This document shows, one piece after another, positions 7,754 through 16,665 of a DNA stretch of 47,975 nucleotides. The stretch comes from Clostridia bacterium (lineage in GTDB: Bacteria; Bacillota; Clostridia; Saccharofermentanales; Saccharofermentanaceae). The stretch is taken from assembly GCA_024403735.1 (NCBI GenBank), contig JAKSRG010000022.1:1-47975 (forward strand), read 5' to 3'. The position numbers and the translations under genes were made by a program. The notes below the pieces were generated by a model that saw only the letters and a list, made by a program, of their open reading frames with translations, was not told the origin of the DNA and made no database searches. How positions within the stretch are numbered: the stretch's first letter is position 1; every line of letters starts with the position of its first letter.

Positions 7754-9166
7754 TCAGATTGCTTTAAGTGTTCCCATTACATCTGTGAGCCATACCCAGT
7801 CTTCTGTTGTTGATGGGCGGAACTCAATCTCAAGGAGCTCGTTGTCCTTGATGATGAAGAATGCGCGGTTATTGCCGAGACAGAGAACCTGAACACCACC
7901 AAAGTCCTGGATGATGCTGTCAGTTCCTGAGATGTCTGGGAACTGGAGTGTATCGCTATCTTCTGAAGCATTGAATGATGTGATTGAGATAGCTACACCT
8001 GAGTCAAGGTCTTCTGTTCTAAATCCAATAAAGTCATATACGTAATCTGTTGTAGGATCGTCGTATGATGGATGGATATCCTCTGGGTATGCACAATAGT
8101 CATAGCACAAATCTACCATGTCGATTGAGAAGCCAAAGTAATCATTAATATATGTTGTTCCATCCATGTGACCGTACTTATCTGAAGTTGGCTGAACGAA
8201 GTCACCGATGAATAAAGGAGCTGTATTGTTATTATCGTCAATATCTGGAGTTACAGTGCTTGATGAAGTAGATGAGATTGTAACGTAGTCACTATCTGAG
8301 TAATCGTAGTCCTTGTATGAAACAGTAAATGTATAATCTTTACCGCTTTCGAATTCACTAAGACCGCACTCAGCAGGTGATACATAGTAAGTAACATCGC
8401 TATTAGGATAGATTGTGATATCCATTGAGCACAATTCGTTGCCGTCTTCATCGCATACAACTGCAGTTACATCAGCTTCGCTTAATCCGTCGAGATCGTA
8501 TGACACAATCTCAATACCAATTTCTTCATCAGGATCAATAATGAAGCGCTCTGGATAAAGGAAGAATGAGTAGTCGAGATCTAATAGATCATTCTCTGGC
8601 ATCACTTCTGGTGAGAAGGCAATGTCTAATGTCTCGATTGTATCGTAGAGGAATTCACCTACGATATCATCTGTGTTAGATACCAAGTATTCATCATCAT
8701 CAATCTCGAATTCGATTGTGAACTTACCCTTAATAGTCTCTTTTGTTGACTTGAGGTCGTCCTTTAGGTCATCACAATCCTCGTAGATAGTACCAAATAC
8801 ATTCGGTATCTCATATGTAACCTTAACTGAACCTTCGTCGTCATCAATCTTTGCGCTATCTTCATCAATCTCGAATTCAGTAGCTCCAGCAATAGCCTTA
8901 AAAAAACTGCCATACTGGTCGAGGTCATTCTCGTAGTTATTGAAATCACCCTTACTATAATCAGATGATAATTTAATAATCTTATCGAGATCTAAATCAC
9001 CAAGGGCGTCTGTGTAATCTTCAGCTACCTCAATGAGTTCCTTTGTATCACTATCTTTATCTTTCTTGTCCTTCTTCTTGCTACCTGATGTTGAATCACA
9101 TCCAGCGAATGAGAAGAGAACTGTTGTTGCAAGTACACCGGCAATAATCTTCTTTGAATTCTTCAT
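7754..9166 (-). CDS. Acidic lipoprotein of unknown function
   Basis: A 470-residue secreted lipoprotein. The signal peptide (about 1-22) ends in the lipobox FAGC, followed by a Ser/Lys/Asp-rich spacer. The rest is very acidic. The first part (about 40-200) looks like a helical and beta domain of the kind found in clostridial lipoproteins with NTF2-like folds. The middle (about 215-300) resembles an immunoglobulin-like strand pattern rich in Tyr and Asp, then come a Ser/Thr linker and a C-terminal domain. No catalytic motif is seen. GAGGT lies upstream of the ATG, and a good - strand promoter lies at 9202-9230. The divergent gene at 9325 also encodes an acidic lipoprotein. Confidence 0.8.
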   Translation of the reverse strand: MKNSKKIIAGVLATTVLFSFAGCDSTSGSKKKDKKDKDSDTKELIEVAEDYTDALGDLDLDKIIKLSSDYSKGDFNNYENDLDQYGSFFKAIAGATEFEIDEDSAKIDDDEGSVKVTYEIPNVFGTIYEDCDDLKDDLKSTKETIKGKFTIEFEIDDDEYLVSNTDDIVGEFLYDTIETLDIAFSPEVMPENDLLDLDYSFFLYPERFIIDPDEEIGIEIVSYDLDGLSEADVTAVVCDEDGNELCSMDITIYPNSDVTYYVSPAECGLSEFESGKDYTFTVSYKDYDYSDSDYVTISSTSSSTVTPDIDDNNNTAPLFIGDFVQPTSDKYGHMDGTTYINDYFGFSIDMVDLCYDYCAYPEDIHPSYDDPTTDYVYDFIGFRTEDLDSGVAISITSFNASEDSDTLQFPDISGTDSIIQDFGGVQVLCLGNNRAFFIIKDNELLEIEFRPSTTEDWVWLTDVMGTLKAI

Positions 9167-9201
9167 ATGTCATACCTCATTTCTATCTTGAAACTGAACT
9201 C

Positions 9202-9230
9202 ATTATATAGTATCATCGTGTTAATAACAA
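9202..9230 (-). promoter_or_regulatory. Promoter of the acidic lipoprotein gene
   Basis: On the - strand, TTGTTA (9230-9225) and TATAAT (9207-9202) are separated by exactly 17 bp. The perfect -10 box lies about 35 nt before the ATG at 9166. Confidence 0.7.
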
Positions 9231-9324
9231 GAGGTAAATAACAAATCTATGGAAAATTTTTTTATGAGCCTCTGATAAACTAGATGAGCTGATAGCTATA
9301 TAAGAAAGATATAAGGTAATAATT

Positions 9325-10134
9325 ATGAGAAAGAATACTACTATTAAAACAATTGCTGCTACATGTTTGCTATCTATGGGTTTGGCAGGATGTTTAACGG
9401 GATGTGAGGAGTATGCTTACAAACCTGCTTTAAGTGATGATGATAAAGAGGCCTACTTGGAGGCTGCTGCTGATTACTTCTATGATGAGTACGGATTAAA
9501 AGTGAATTCGGACGATTTGAAGATCCAATTGTATTTTTCAGCTGGTCATGTCCTATACGGAAGCAAGGCCAAGGCAATGGAGCATCGCGATGAATGGCTA
9601 TACTCAGTATTTGTTAAGTGCAAGAATGGTGACTCATATATTGTTGATGTATCTTACGATGATTTGGAATTACTAAGAATAATCGAGAGTAAAGTCGATA
9701 AAGATTTTGATGAAGGTGATATTATCGCCATCAATGATGAGTATGAAGAATTGACAGAGAAGATGGCTAATGAGTTTTTCGAGATGGTCGAAGAAAGAGA
9801 TTTAGAGTTTTTTGAAGATCGTATCGCAGACAACTGTTCCAAGGACTTCGATGAGGATGATATTGAAGCACTCTTCGATGAATGCGAGGGATGGGAATTC
9901 TATGGTGCAACTTGTTCACCTGTTCTCGAAGTCGAAGATGGGGATGAGTTAAGATATGTTTACTATGTGATATATGCAACTGATAAGAAGGACTGTGATA
10001 AAAAGATCGCAATTCTTGAGGTGCTAGATAATGATAGTGATAGAAAAGATGAAGGAATTCACTGGATTCAGGTAATAGATTCTGACGCTCACCAATCGCA
10101 TTCGACAAGTAATAGTGGTATTTATTTCGAATAA
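9325..10134 (+). CDS. Acidic lipoprotein, possibly DUF5104-like
   Basis: A 269-residue lipoprotein. The signal peptide ends in GLAGC, with the lipidated Cys at residue 23. The mature part is highly acidic, with repeated DDxE and DEDD clusters. Its second half (about 145-255) has the alternating helix and strand pattern that I associate, from memory only, with DUF5104 lipoproteins of clostridia. The ribosome binding site is weak (AAGG about 8 nt before the ATG). The gene is divergent from the other acidic lipoprotein gene. No ligand-binding or enzymatic motif is visible, so the function stays open. Confidence 0.75.
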   Translation: MRKNTTIKTIAATCLLSMGLAGCLTGCEEYAYKPALSDDDKEAYLEAAADYFYDEYGLKVNSDDLKIQLYFSAGHVLYGSKAKAMEHRDEWLYSVFVKCKNGDSYIVDVSYDDLELLRIIESKVDKDFDEGDIIAINDEYEELTEKMANEFFEMVEERDLEFFEDRIADNCSKDFDEDDIEALFDECEGWEFYGATCSPVLEVEDGDELRYVYYVIYATDKKDCDKKIAILEVLDNDSDRKDEGIHWIQVIDSDAHQSHSTSNSGIYFE

Positions 10135-10243
10135 CTGACAAAATCATTTGAGTTTGCCTAGAAGCCAATCTTACGTGGTACTATATTGAGGCTGAGGGTT
10201 GACCCCTAAGTTTTGTTTGTCGTATGACGGAAAGAGGTATTGT

Positions 10244-11206
10244 ATGAGAATTGCAGCTTATAACTATAGAGATTTCGACGAAGCTATTTATTTTGAGAAG
10301 TTCGCTAAGCAGTATAATGTAGAGATTGTGCCAATCAGAGATAATCCTACAGCTGCGAATGCCCATCTTGCAGAAGGATGCGAAGGCGTAACAGTAATCA
10401 CTCAGCCAATCACAGAAGACATCATCGCTATCTGGGACAAGGTTGGAGTAAAGCACATTTCAACTCGTACAATTGGCTACGACCACATTGATCTTGAATC
10501 AGCTAAGCGCCACAACATGCAGGTAAGTAACGTTACTTATTCAACAGGCTCAGTTGCAGACTATACAGTAATGTTAATTCTCATGACACTTAGAAGAATG
10601 AAGTCAATTATTAAGCGCGCTGAGGGTATGGACTATGGTCTTCCTGGTAACATCGGTCGTGAGATCAAAGATCAGATAATTGGTGTAGTAGGAACAGGTA
10701 AGATTGGTACTCATGTAATTAAGAATTTGAGTGGCTTTGGCTGCAAAATCCTCGCTTATGATCCATATGCTAATCCAGAAGCTGGAAAGTATGCTGAGTA
10801 CGTTAGCCTTGAGGAGCTCCTTTCTAAGTCAGACGTAATCACATTCCACACACCAGCAGTTGAGAGTAGCTATCACATGGTTAACGCTGAATCACTTAAG
10901 ACTATGAAAGACGGCGTAATCATCATTAATACAGCACGCGGAAGCATCATCGATACACCAGCATTCCTTGACGCACTTGATTCAGGTAAGGTTGGCGGTG
11001 CTGCCCTCGACGTAATCGAGAACGAGCTCGGTATTTTCTATGGCGACTATAAGTATAAGGTAATTGGTCACCGCGAAATGTCTATCTTAAAGGATTATCC
11101 AAATGTATTGATGCTCCCACACATGGCTTTCTACACAGAGAATGCAATCTCAGATATGGTTGAGCATTCAATCTGTCACATTCTTGAAGGTAAGAGCATT
11201 ATCTAA
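10244..11206 (+). CDS. D-lactate dehydrogenase-type D-2-hydroxyacid dehydrogenase
   Basis: A 320-residue NAD-dependent dehydrogenase, the usual length for the family. It reduces pyruvate (or a related 2-oxoacid) to D-lactate in the cytoplasm, regenerating NAD. Visible motifs are STRTIGYDHID, the nucleotide-binding GVVGTGKIG, NTARGSIID with the substrate Arg, the catalytic Glu region ENELGIF, and the catalytic His in LPHMAFYTENA. The ending matches D-LactateDH/VanH-like members more than formate or phosphoglycerate dehydrogenases. I chose the ATG at 10244 because AGAGG sits about 7 nt upstream; an in-frame TTG at 10199 lacks such a site and adds residues that do not fit the family. The gene stands alone with its own terminator, so fermentation is the likely role. 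Confidence 0.85.
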   Translation: MRIAAYNYRDFDEAIYFEKFAKQYNVEIVPIRDNPTAANAHLAEGCEGVTVITQPITEDIIAIWDKVGVKHISTRTIGYDHIDLESAKRHNMQVSNVTYSTGSVADYTVMLILMTLRRMKSIIKRAEGMDYGLPGNIGREIKDQIIGVVGTGKIGTHVIKNLSGFGCKILAYDPYANPEAGKYAEYVSLEELLSKSDVITFHTPAVESSYHMVNAESLKTMKDGVIIINTARGSIIDTPAFLDALDSGKVGGAALDVIENELGIFYGDYKYKVIGHREMSILKDYPNVLMLPHMAFYTENAISDMVEHSICHILEGKSII

Positions 11207-11231
11207 TAGTTTTAGAATAAATTTGTACGTG

Positions 11232-11263
11232 AACACCATCCAGAGAAACTGGGTGGTGTTTTT
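11232..11263 (+). terminator. Terminator of the D-lactate dehydrogenase gene
   Basis: Arms 11232-11243 and 11249-11260 form a 12-bp stem with one T-G wobble and a 5-nt loop, followed by TTTG. The stem begins 26 nt after the stop codon. Confidence 0.85.
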
Positions 11264-11322
11264 GTATGGTTAGATTTTTGAGTATGTGAGTTCAGAACAG
11301 AGTGATCTCATTGCCAACAACC

Positions 11323-11680
11323 TGAATTCAGACTATTTTTTAGTAATTGCAATTCGTCTGAATTTCTGACACTTCATTATATAAATTATTCAGATTATTT
11401 TTCCGTTATTTCAAATCTTCTGAATATTCAAGGAAAAACTTGTTTCTAAATTCAGACTATTTTTCATCTATGAAAATTTATCTGAATTTCAACCCTAATC
11501 ATAACAACTTAAATTCAGACTATTTTTTAGTAATTGCAATTCGTCTGAATTTCTGGCTCTTCATTATATAAATTATTCAGATTATTTTTCCGTATTTTCA
11601 GATAGTCTGAAAATTCAGAAAAACTCCTAGTCTTAAATTCAGACTATTCTTCTTTTTTGAAAACTTATCTGAATTTCGAG
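11323..11680. repeat. Six tandem ~62-bp palindromic repeats
   Basis: Six units begin near 11325, 11387, 11449, 11512, 11574 and 11636. Each has a left arm of type AATTCAGAC, then a T-run, about 15-20 variable bases, and a right arm of type GTCTGAATT. Unit 4 repeats unit 1, unit 5 repeats 2 and unit 6 repeats 3 with a period of 187 bp, so a three-unit block was duplicated. In unit 2 both arms change together (TATTCAGA/TCTGAATA), so pairing is kept. No ORF of note crosses the block. The remaining gap from 11680 to 11870 holds AT-rich DNA with nothing I can name. Confidence 0.9.
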
Positions 11681-11873
11681 GAATTGAACCTGTATTACAA
11701 ATCCATCATATAAGTTCAAATCATCTTTACCCGATATATTCAAGATATAAACATTTATTAGTAGCAATCACTTATCAATCCCTAATCGGCCCGGCAAAAC
11801 GATCTGCACTTACAAATATCAGATTTCAGATAAAATTGTTAAATTTGTGGGGTTAAGAGGTTGAGTTTATGGG

Positions 11874-11903
11874 TTAGTCACGTCTGATTCTGAGCGGTAT
11901 AAT
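11874..11903 (+). promoter_or_regulatory. Promoter of the esterase lipoprotein gene
   Basis: A perfect TATAAT lies at 11898-11903. A poor -35 (TTAGTC, 11874-11879) sits 18 bp upstream. The ATG follows 50 nt after the -10 box. Confidence 0.5.
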
Positions 11904-11950
11904 AAGCCATCTTTTAAAGGAAGATATCTAAAACAAAGAGGAAGGTATAA

Positions 11951-12961
<1,011 letters not shown>

Positions 12962-13014
12962 TTCCGAGCGCTTTTAACCACGGCTTAATGCCACGACAAT
13001 CTCGAAAACACTCC

Positions 13015-13062
13015 GCCCACATCAACTCGCATAAACAACTATGTTGATGTGGGCATATTTTA
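13015..13062 (+). terminator. Terminator of the esterase gene
   Basis: GCCCACATCAAC (13015-13026) and GTTGATGTGGGC (13043-13054) form a perfect 12-bp stem, followed by ATATTTTAT. A TCGAAAACA word ends 4 nt before the stem. Confidence 0.85.
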
Positions 13063-13113
13063 TTTATGATATTATGATAAAGGGAAGATATGCATAGAAT
13101 TAGGAGGTAAGTG

Positions 13114-15000
13114 ATGCCACCATCAAGACATAGTAGTAGCTCGCATCATAGTTCGAGTAGATCACATCATTCATCACATAGCTCGCACAGCTCACGTAGT
13201 TCTTATTCTAGATCTGCTAGTTCATCTTATAGATCTAGTTCGAGCGGTTATGGTTCATATAGAAGTTCTTATTCAGCTAACACTGTGACTAAGAAGGTTC
13301 CTAGAGGACCTAAGACACGTTATAACCAGCCTAAGAATTACACTGGTAAGCGCGCTACTCACGAATATAGATGTAAGACACATGACTATATCTACTATGG
13401 TGAGGATTGGATTGATAGCATCTCTGGCACAAGATATGCACGTGGTTACTACGATGAGGCAGGTAAGCGTTATGATCAGGTAATCTTCGACTTACCAGAT
13501 GGTTCATTCGAGTCAACATTCGACTGTATCTACTGTGGAACTCAGACAAAGCAGGTGTGGAAGGAAGGAGCTATTCCACATTGTGAGAATTGTGGTGCGA
13601 ACTTAATCGAGACAATGGGTCCAGATGTAGTTCATGATCAGATTGATAACACAATGGTTAATCAGTATGTTCCTTACCAAGAGCCTGTAGGTGATAAGGT
13701 AAAGCGAGTTGGTAGAAATATCGGTATCGCTGCGATTGTAGTTGGTGTATTAGGTGGTATAGCACTCCTAGATGATGACGATAGCTCATATGATAACGAC
13801 AATAGTAATTCTGTTGTTAATACTAATATTGAGCTCTTCGGTGAGACTTTCTACTACCAAGATTATAAGTTCGAGTGGTATGACGAGTATGATTCTTACT
13901 ACAACGAAGACTATGATGTATATGTATGGTATGACACTGATGACGACCCAGCAGTATGGCAGTATTGGTATGAAGGTATTTCATCTGATTATGGTGATTA
14001 CGGCTGGATGGAATATGAATTAGATGAGGACCAGTGGTACATCGAGGTTGATGATGGAGATTGGGTAACTCTTCCTTCGAAGTATGATGCTGACAATCTT
14101 CTATATTTCACAGGTAATATCGCAGGAACATCTTATACGCAGGACTATAACCTCGAGTTCTTTGGTAAGTCTATCAAGATTGATGGCAGCACAAAGAGTT
14201 GTGTTTGGGATGAAGAGTATGTAGCTTACTATGTTAAGGATGAAGACTGTTATGTTCGAGTTAACTTTGACGTAGTTGATCCTACACCACAGTATTGGTA
14301 CGAGGATGTTTCTTCTGAATATTGTGATGAAGATGGCTACGGTGGATGGCTCGAGTACGATTATGATAAGGATTGCTGGTACGTATACGATATGTACGGT
14401 GATTGGAACAAGTGCGACGAGGCTGATGGTTTGTGGCATATTGAATCTTCGATCGTAGGCTATACAGGAACTGAGCTTGATTTTGGAACCAATAGTAAGG
14501 AACTTGAACCACTTGCTACATATGATCCGGAGCCATTCAAGGATGAGAATTTCTTCTTTGTAATGTATTTCTTTAATCCTTCACCAAAGGATTACGTTAC
14601 ATTTGATAGGCAGGAGATGATTATCAATTTTGAGGAATCTGAAGACTCCACAAAGGATTTTACTGCAAATTACATTGAACCTAATAAGGACATTGTTAAG
14701 CAGTTCTTTGACCAGGAGAAAGATAATCAAGTAGTTACGACACTAGATGAACTTGCGAATAATTATTATTCAGTGAGTAAGCGTCTCGATATTACTGATT
14801 GGCTCGATGAGGAGATTACAATCGTCGGTGAAGATGGTGAGGAGCATACTTATAAAGTTTATAAGGCTGAGCTCGCTATTCAGACTGCTTTCTATGAAGG
14901 TGATAAGAAGGATTACTACGATGATTTTGCTGAGCAGTACGTTGTAGAAGACAATTATGTGTTCGTACAAGGTGTTCAGGTATATGTTTATTTCGAGTAA
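13114..15000 (+). CDS. Ser/His-rich zinc-ribbon membrane protein with repeated acidic Tyr/Trp domains
   Basis: A 628-residue protein that I do not recognise. In order it has a low-complexity Ser/His/Arg/Tyr stretch (about 4-55), a folded part with a four-Cys zinc ribbon (C138, C141, C157, C160), and one membrane helix (about 203-221). A long, very acidic Tyr/Trp-rich extracellular part holds two diverged copies of a ~75-residue unit that share the motif QYWYE-[GD]-[IV]-SS. The C-terminal ~150 residues form another domain. AGGAGG at 13102-13107 favours the ATG at 13114 over the adjacent GTG at 13111. The gene stands alone. A surface sensor or adhesive role is conceivable, but nothing proves it. 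Confidence 0.75.
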   Translation: MPPSRHSSSSHHSSSRSHHSSHSSHSSRSSYSRSASSSYRSSSSGYGSYRSSYSANTVTKKVPRGPKTRYNQPKNYTGKRATHEYRCKTHDYIYYGEDWIDSISGTRYARGYYDEAGKRYDQVIFDLPDGSFESTFDCIYCGTQTKQVWKEGAIPHCENCGANLIETMGPDVVHDQIDNTMVNQYVPYQEPVGDKVKRVGRNIGIAAIVVGVLGGIALLDDDDSSYDNDNSNSVVNTNIELFGETFYYQDYKFEWYDEYDSYYNEDYDVYVWYDTDDDPAVWQYWYEGISSDYGDYGWMEYELDEDQWYIEVDDGDWVTLPSKYDADNLLYFTGNIAGTSYTQDYNLEFFGKSIKIDGSTKSCVWDEEYVAYYVKDEDCYVRVNFDVVDPTPQYWYEDVSSEYCDEDGYGGWLEYDYDKDCWYVYDMYGDWNKCDEADGLWHIESSIVGYTGTELDFGTNSKELEPLATYDPEPFKDENFFFVMYFFNPSPKDYVTFDRQEMIINFEESEDSTKDFTANYIEPNKDIVKQFFDQEKDNQVVTTLDELANNYYSVSKRLDITDWLDEEITIVGEDGEEHTYKVYKAELAIQTAFYEGDKKDYYDDFAEQYVVEDNYVFVQGVQVYVYFE

Positions 15001-15025
15001 ATCCTAGTTGATTTGAATTAATGAG

Positions 15026-15059
15026 CCCTGACATTCTCGAAAACAGGATGCCAGGGTTT
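15026..15059 (+). terminator. Weak terminator-like hairpin holding TCGAAAACA in its loop
   Basis: CCCTG (15026-15030) pairs with CAGGG (15052-15056), and CAT/ATG continue the stem after a mismatch. The loop contains the 9-mer at 15037-15045. Only GTTTC follows, so termination would be weak. Confidence 0.4.
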
Positions 15060-15088
15060 CACTATGCGAGATAATTAAGTAAGTAAAA

Positions 15089-15120
15089 AGTAATAACTAT
15101 GCAGAATAGTTGATATTACT
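15089..15120. promoter_or_regulatory. Long interrupted palindrome, candidate operator or leader hairpin
   Basis: AGTAATA-ACTAT and ATAGT-(tga)-TATTACT pair over 12 bp with a 3-nt bulge and a 5-nt centre. It lies 55 nt before the RNase Z-like gene. A weak TACAAT (15137-15142) lies downstream, and a TCGAAAACA complement lies at 15155-15163. Confidence 0.4.
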
Positions 15121-15174
15121 AAAGTTCAGACCATGATACAATACAGCTGACGTTTGTTTTCGATGAGGTGAATA

Positions 15175-15975
15175 ATGAAGTTAACTATTCTTGGAACGGG
15201 CAATGCTACTGTTACTGAATGCTATAATACGTGCTTTGTGATTGAGGACGAAGGCAAGTATTTCATGGTTGATGGTGGTGGAGGTAATACGATCCTTCAT
15301 CAGCTTAAGGCGGCTGATCTTAAGTGGCAGGATATGAGAAATATTTTTGTTACTCATAAGCATATTGATCACATTCTTGGAATTATCTGGATGGTCAGAA
15401 TGATCACTCAGAATATGGCGCGTGGAGCTTATGATGGCGATGCTACTATCTATGCTCATGATGAAGTGATTGGTCTTATTAGAGATTTGTCCATGAAGCT
15501 TTTGAATGCCAAGGAGACAAAGTTCATTGATGATAGACTTCATTTGGTTGAGGTTCATGATGGCGAGACTTTGAGTATTAATGGTCGCGAGGTCACTTTC
15601 TTTGATATCCAGTCTACTAAGGCCAAGCAGTTTGGTTTTTGTATGGATATGGGCGAAGGTAAGAAACTCACTTGTTGTGGTGATGAGCCATTTAATGAAT
15701 GCGAGAATAATTATGCCAAGGATAGTACGTGGCTTTTGCATGAAGCATTCTGTCTCTTTAGTGAAGCAGATAAGTTTAAGCCATATGAGAAGCATCATTC
15801 AACTGTTAAGGATGCGTGTGAATTAGCTTCTAGTCTTAATGCTCAGAATTTGATTTTGTATCACACAGAAGATAAGAGTATTAAGTCTCGTAAGGAACTA
15901 TATATGGAAGAGGGAATGAAGTATTTCCAGGGTAAATTATATGTTCCATATGACTTGGAAGTTATTGATTTATAA
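15175..15975 (+). CDS. Metallo-beta-lactamase-fold hydrolase, ribonuclease Z-like
   Basis: A 266-residue soluble protein with the MBL fold. THKHIDH near residue 61 is the canonical HxHxDH metal motif. Further ligand candidates are GDEPFN, the His in LLHEAF and the His in ILYHTED near residue 236, in the order seen in RNase Z and its relatives. The start LTILGTGNA is typical of that group. RNase Z proper is about 300 residues and trims tRNA 3' ends; this shorter protein may be a relative with another phosphodiester substrate. GAGGTG lies 5-10 nt before the ATG. It begins a run of closely spaced + strand genes up to 19944. Confidence 0.8.
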   Translation: MKLTILGTGNATVTECYNTCFVIEDEGKYFMVDGGGGNTILHQLKAADLKWQDMRNIFVTHKHIDHILGIIWMVRMITQNMARGAYDGDATIYAHDEVIGLIRDLSMKLLNAKETKFIDDRLHLVEVHDGETLSINGREVTFFDIQSTKAKQFGFCMDMGEGKKLTCCGDEPFNECENNYAKDSTWLLHEAFCLFSEADKFKPYEKHHSTVKDACELASSLNAQNLILYHTEDKSIKSRKELYMEEGMKYFQGKLYVPYDLEVIDL

Positions 15976-16009
15976 GATTTAAATATTGTCTGGAGACGAT
16001 TGGTAGAGA

Positions 16010-16660
16010 ATGAGTAAGAAGGAATTAGCTAAGAGATATCTATTGTTTGTAGTTGGACTATTTTTCTCAGGACTTGGTGTTGCTTTTAGTAAACACGGAG
16101 CAATTGGTGTTACACCTATATCATCAATTCCAAATATTGTTAACCTCAGAGTTCCTGCGTTATCAATGGGAACGCTTTTGATTTTCTGGAATTGCATTCT
16201 TGTAACTGGTCAGATTTTGATCCTTAGAAAGAAATTCAAGATAGTAAATATCCTTCAGATACCTCTGTCATTACTATTTGGTTTGTTCACTGATTTTGGT
16301 TTGTTTTTGTTCAAAGCAATTCCGATTGATCCATATTTTTGGCGAATTATTTGTGTAGTACTTGGTACTTTGTTTTTGGGTTTTGGTATTGCTATTCAGG
16401 TTGTAGCGAATGTAATCATGAATTCTGGTGAAGCGTTCGTTAAGGCTGTTAGTGATACGATTAATAAAGAGTTCGGCAATGTGAAGGTTGTTTTCGATAT
16501 CTGCAATGTTGTAGCTGCAATCATATTGTCACTCATTTTCTTTGGGAAGATTGAAGGAACGAGAGAAGGAACTATTATTGCTGCGCTAACTCTTGGATTT
16601 GTTGTTAAGTTCATGACACCAAGAATTAAGCCTATACTTATGAAATTCATAGAGGGATAA
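16010..16660 (+). CDS. YczE/DUF6198-like integral membrane protein
   Basis: A 216-residue protein with five or six hydrophobic segments and little soluble mass. The opening FFSGLGVAFSKHGAIGVTP and the segment GFGIAIQVVANVIMNSGEAF are typical of the YczE/DUF6198 family, whose biochemical role is unknown. The gene lies 34 nt after the RNase Z-like gene and ends 5 nt before the HD-GYP gene, so the three are probably one transcript. The ribosome binding site is weak (GGAG is rather distant). I give a family assignment only, with no function. Confidence 0.75.
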   Translation: MSKKELAKRYLLFVVGLFFSGLGVAFSKHGAIGVTPISSIPNIVNLRVPALSMGTLLIFWNCILVTGQILILRKKFKIVNILQIPLSLLFGLFTDFGLFLFKAIPIDPYFWRIICVVLGTLFLGFGIAIQVVANVIMNSGEAFVKAVSDTINKEFGNVKVVFDICNVVAAIILSLIFFGKIEGTREGTIIAALTLGFVVKFMTPRIKPILMKFIEG

Positions 16661-16665
16661 GTATT

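Noticed and set aside
10199..10243. N-terminal extension of the dehydrogenase from a TTG codon
   Set aside because: The ATG at 10244 has AGAGG at proper spacing and gives the normal family N-terminus.
11323..11680. CRISPR array
   Set aside because: Period and repeat-spacer look are superficially similar, but the conserved parts are the two outer arms of a hairpin, the centres recur between blocks (unit 1 = unit 4), and no cas genes are present.
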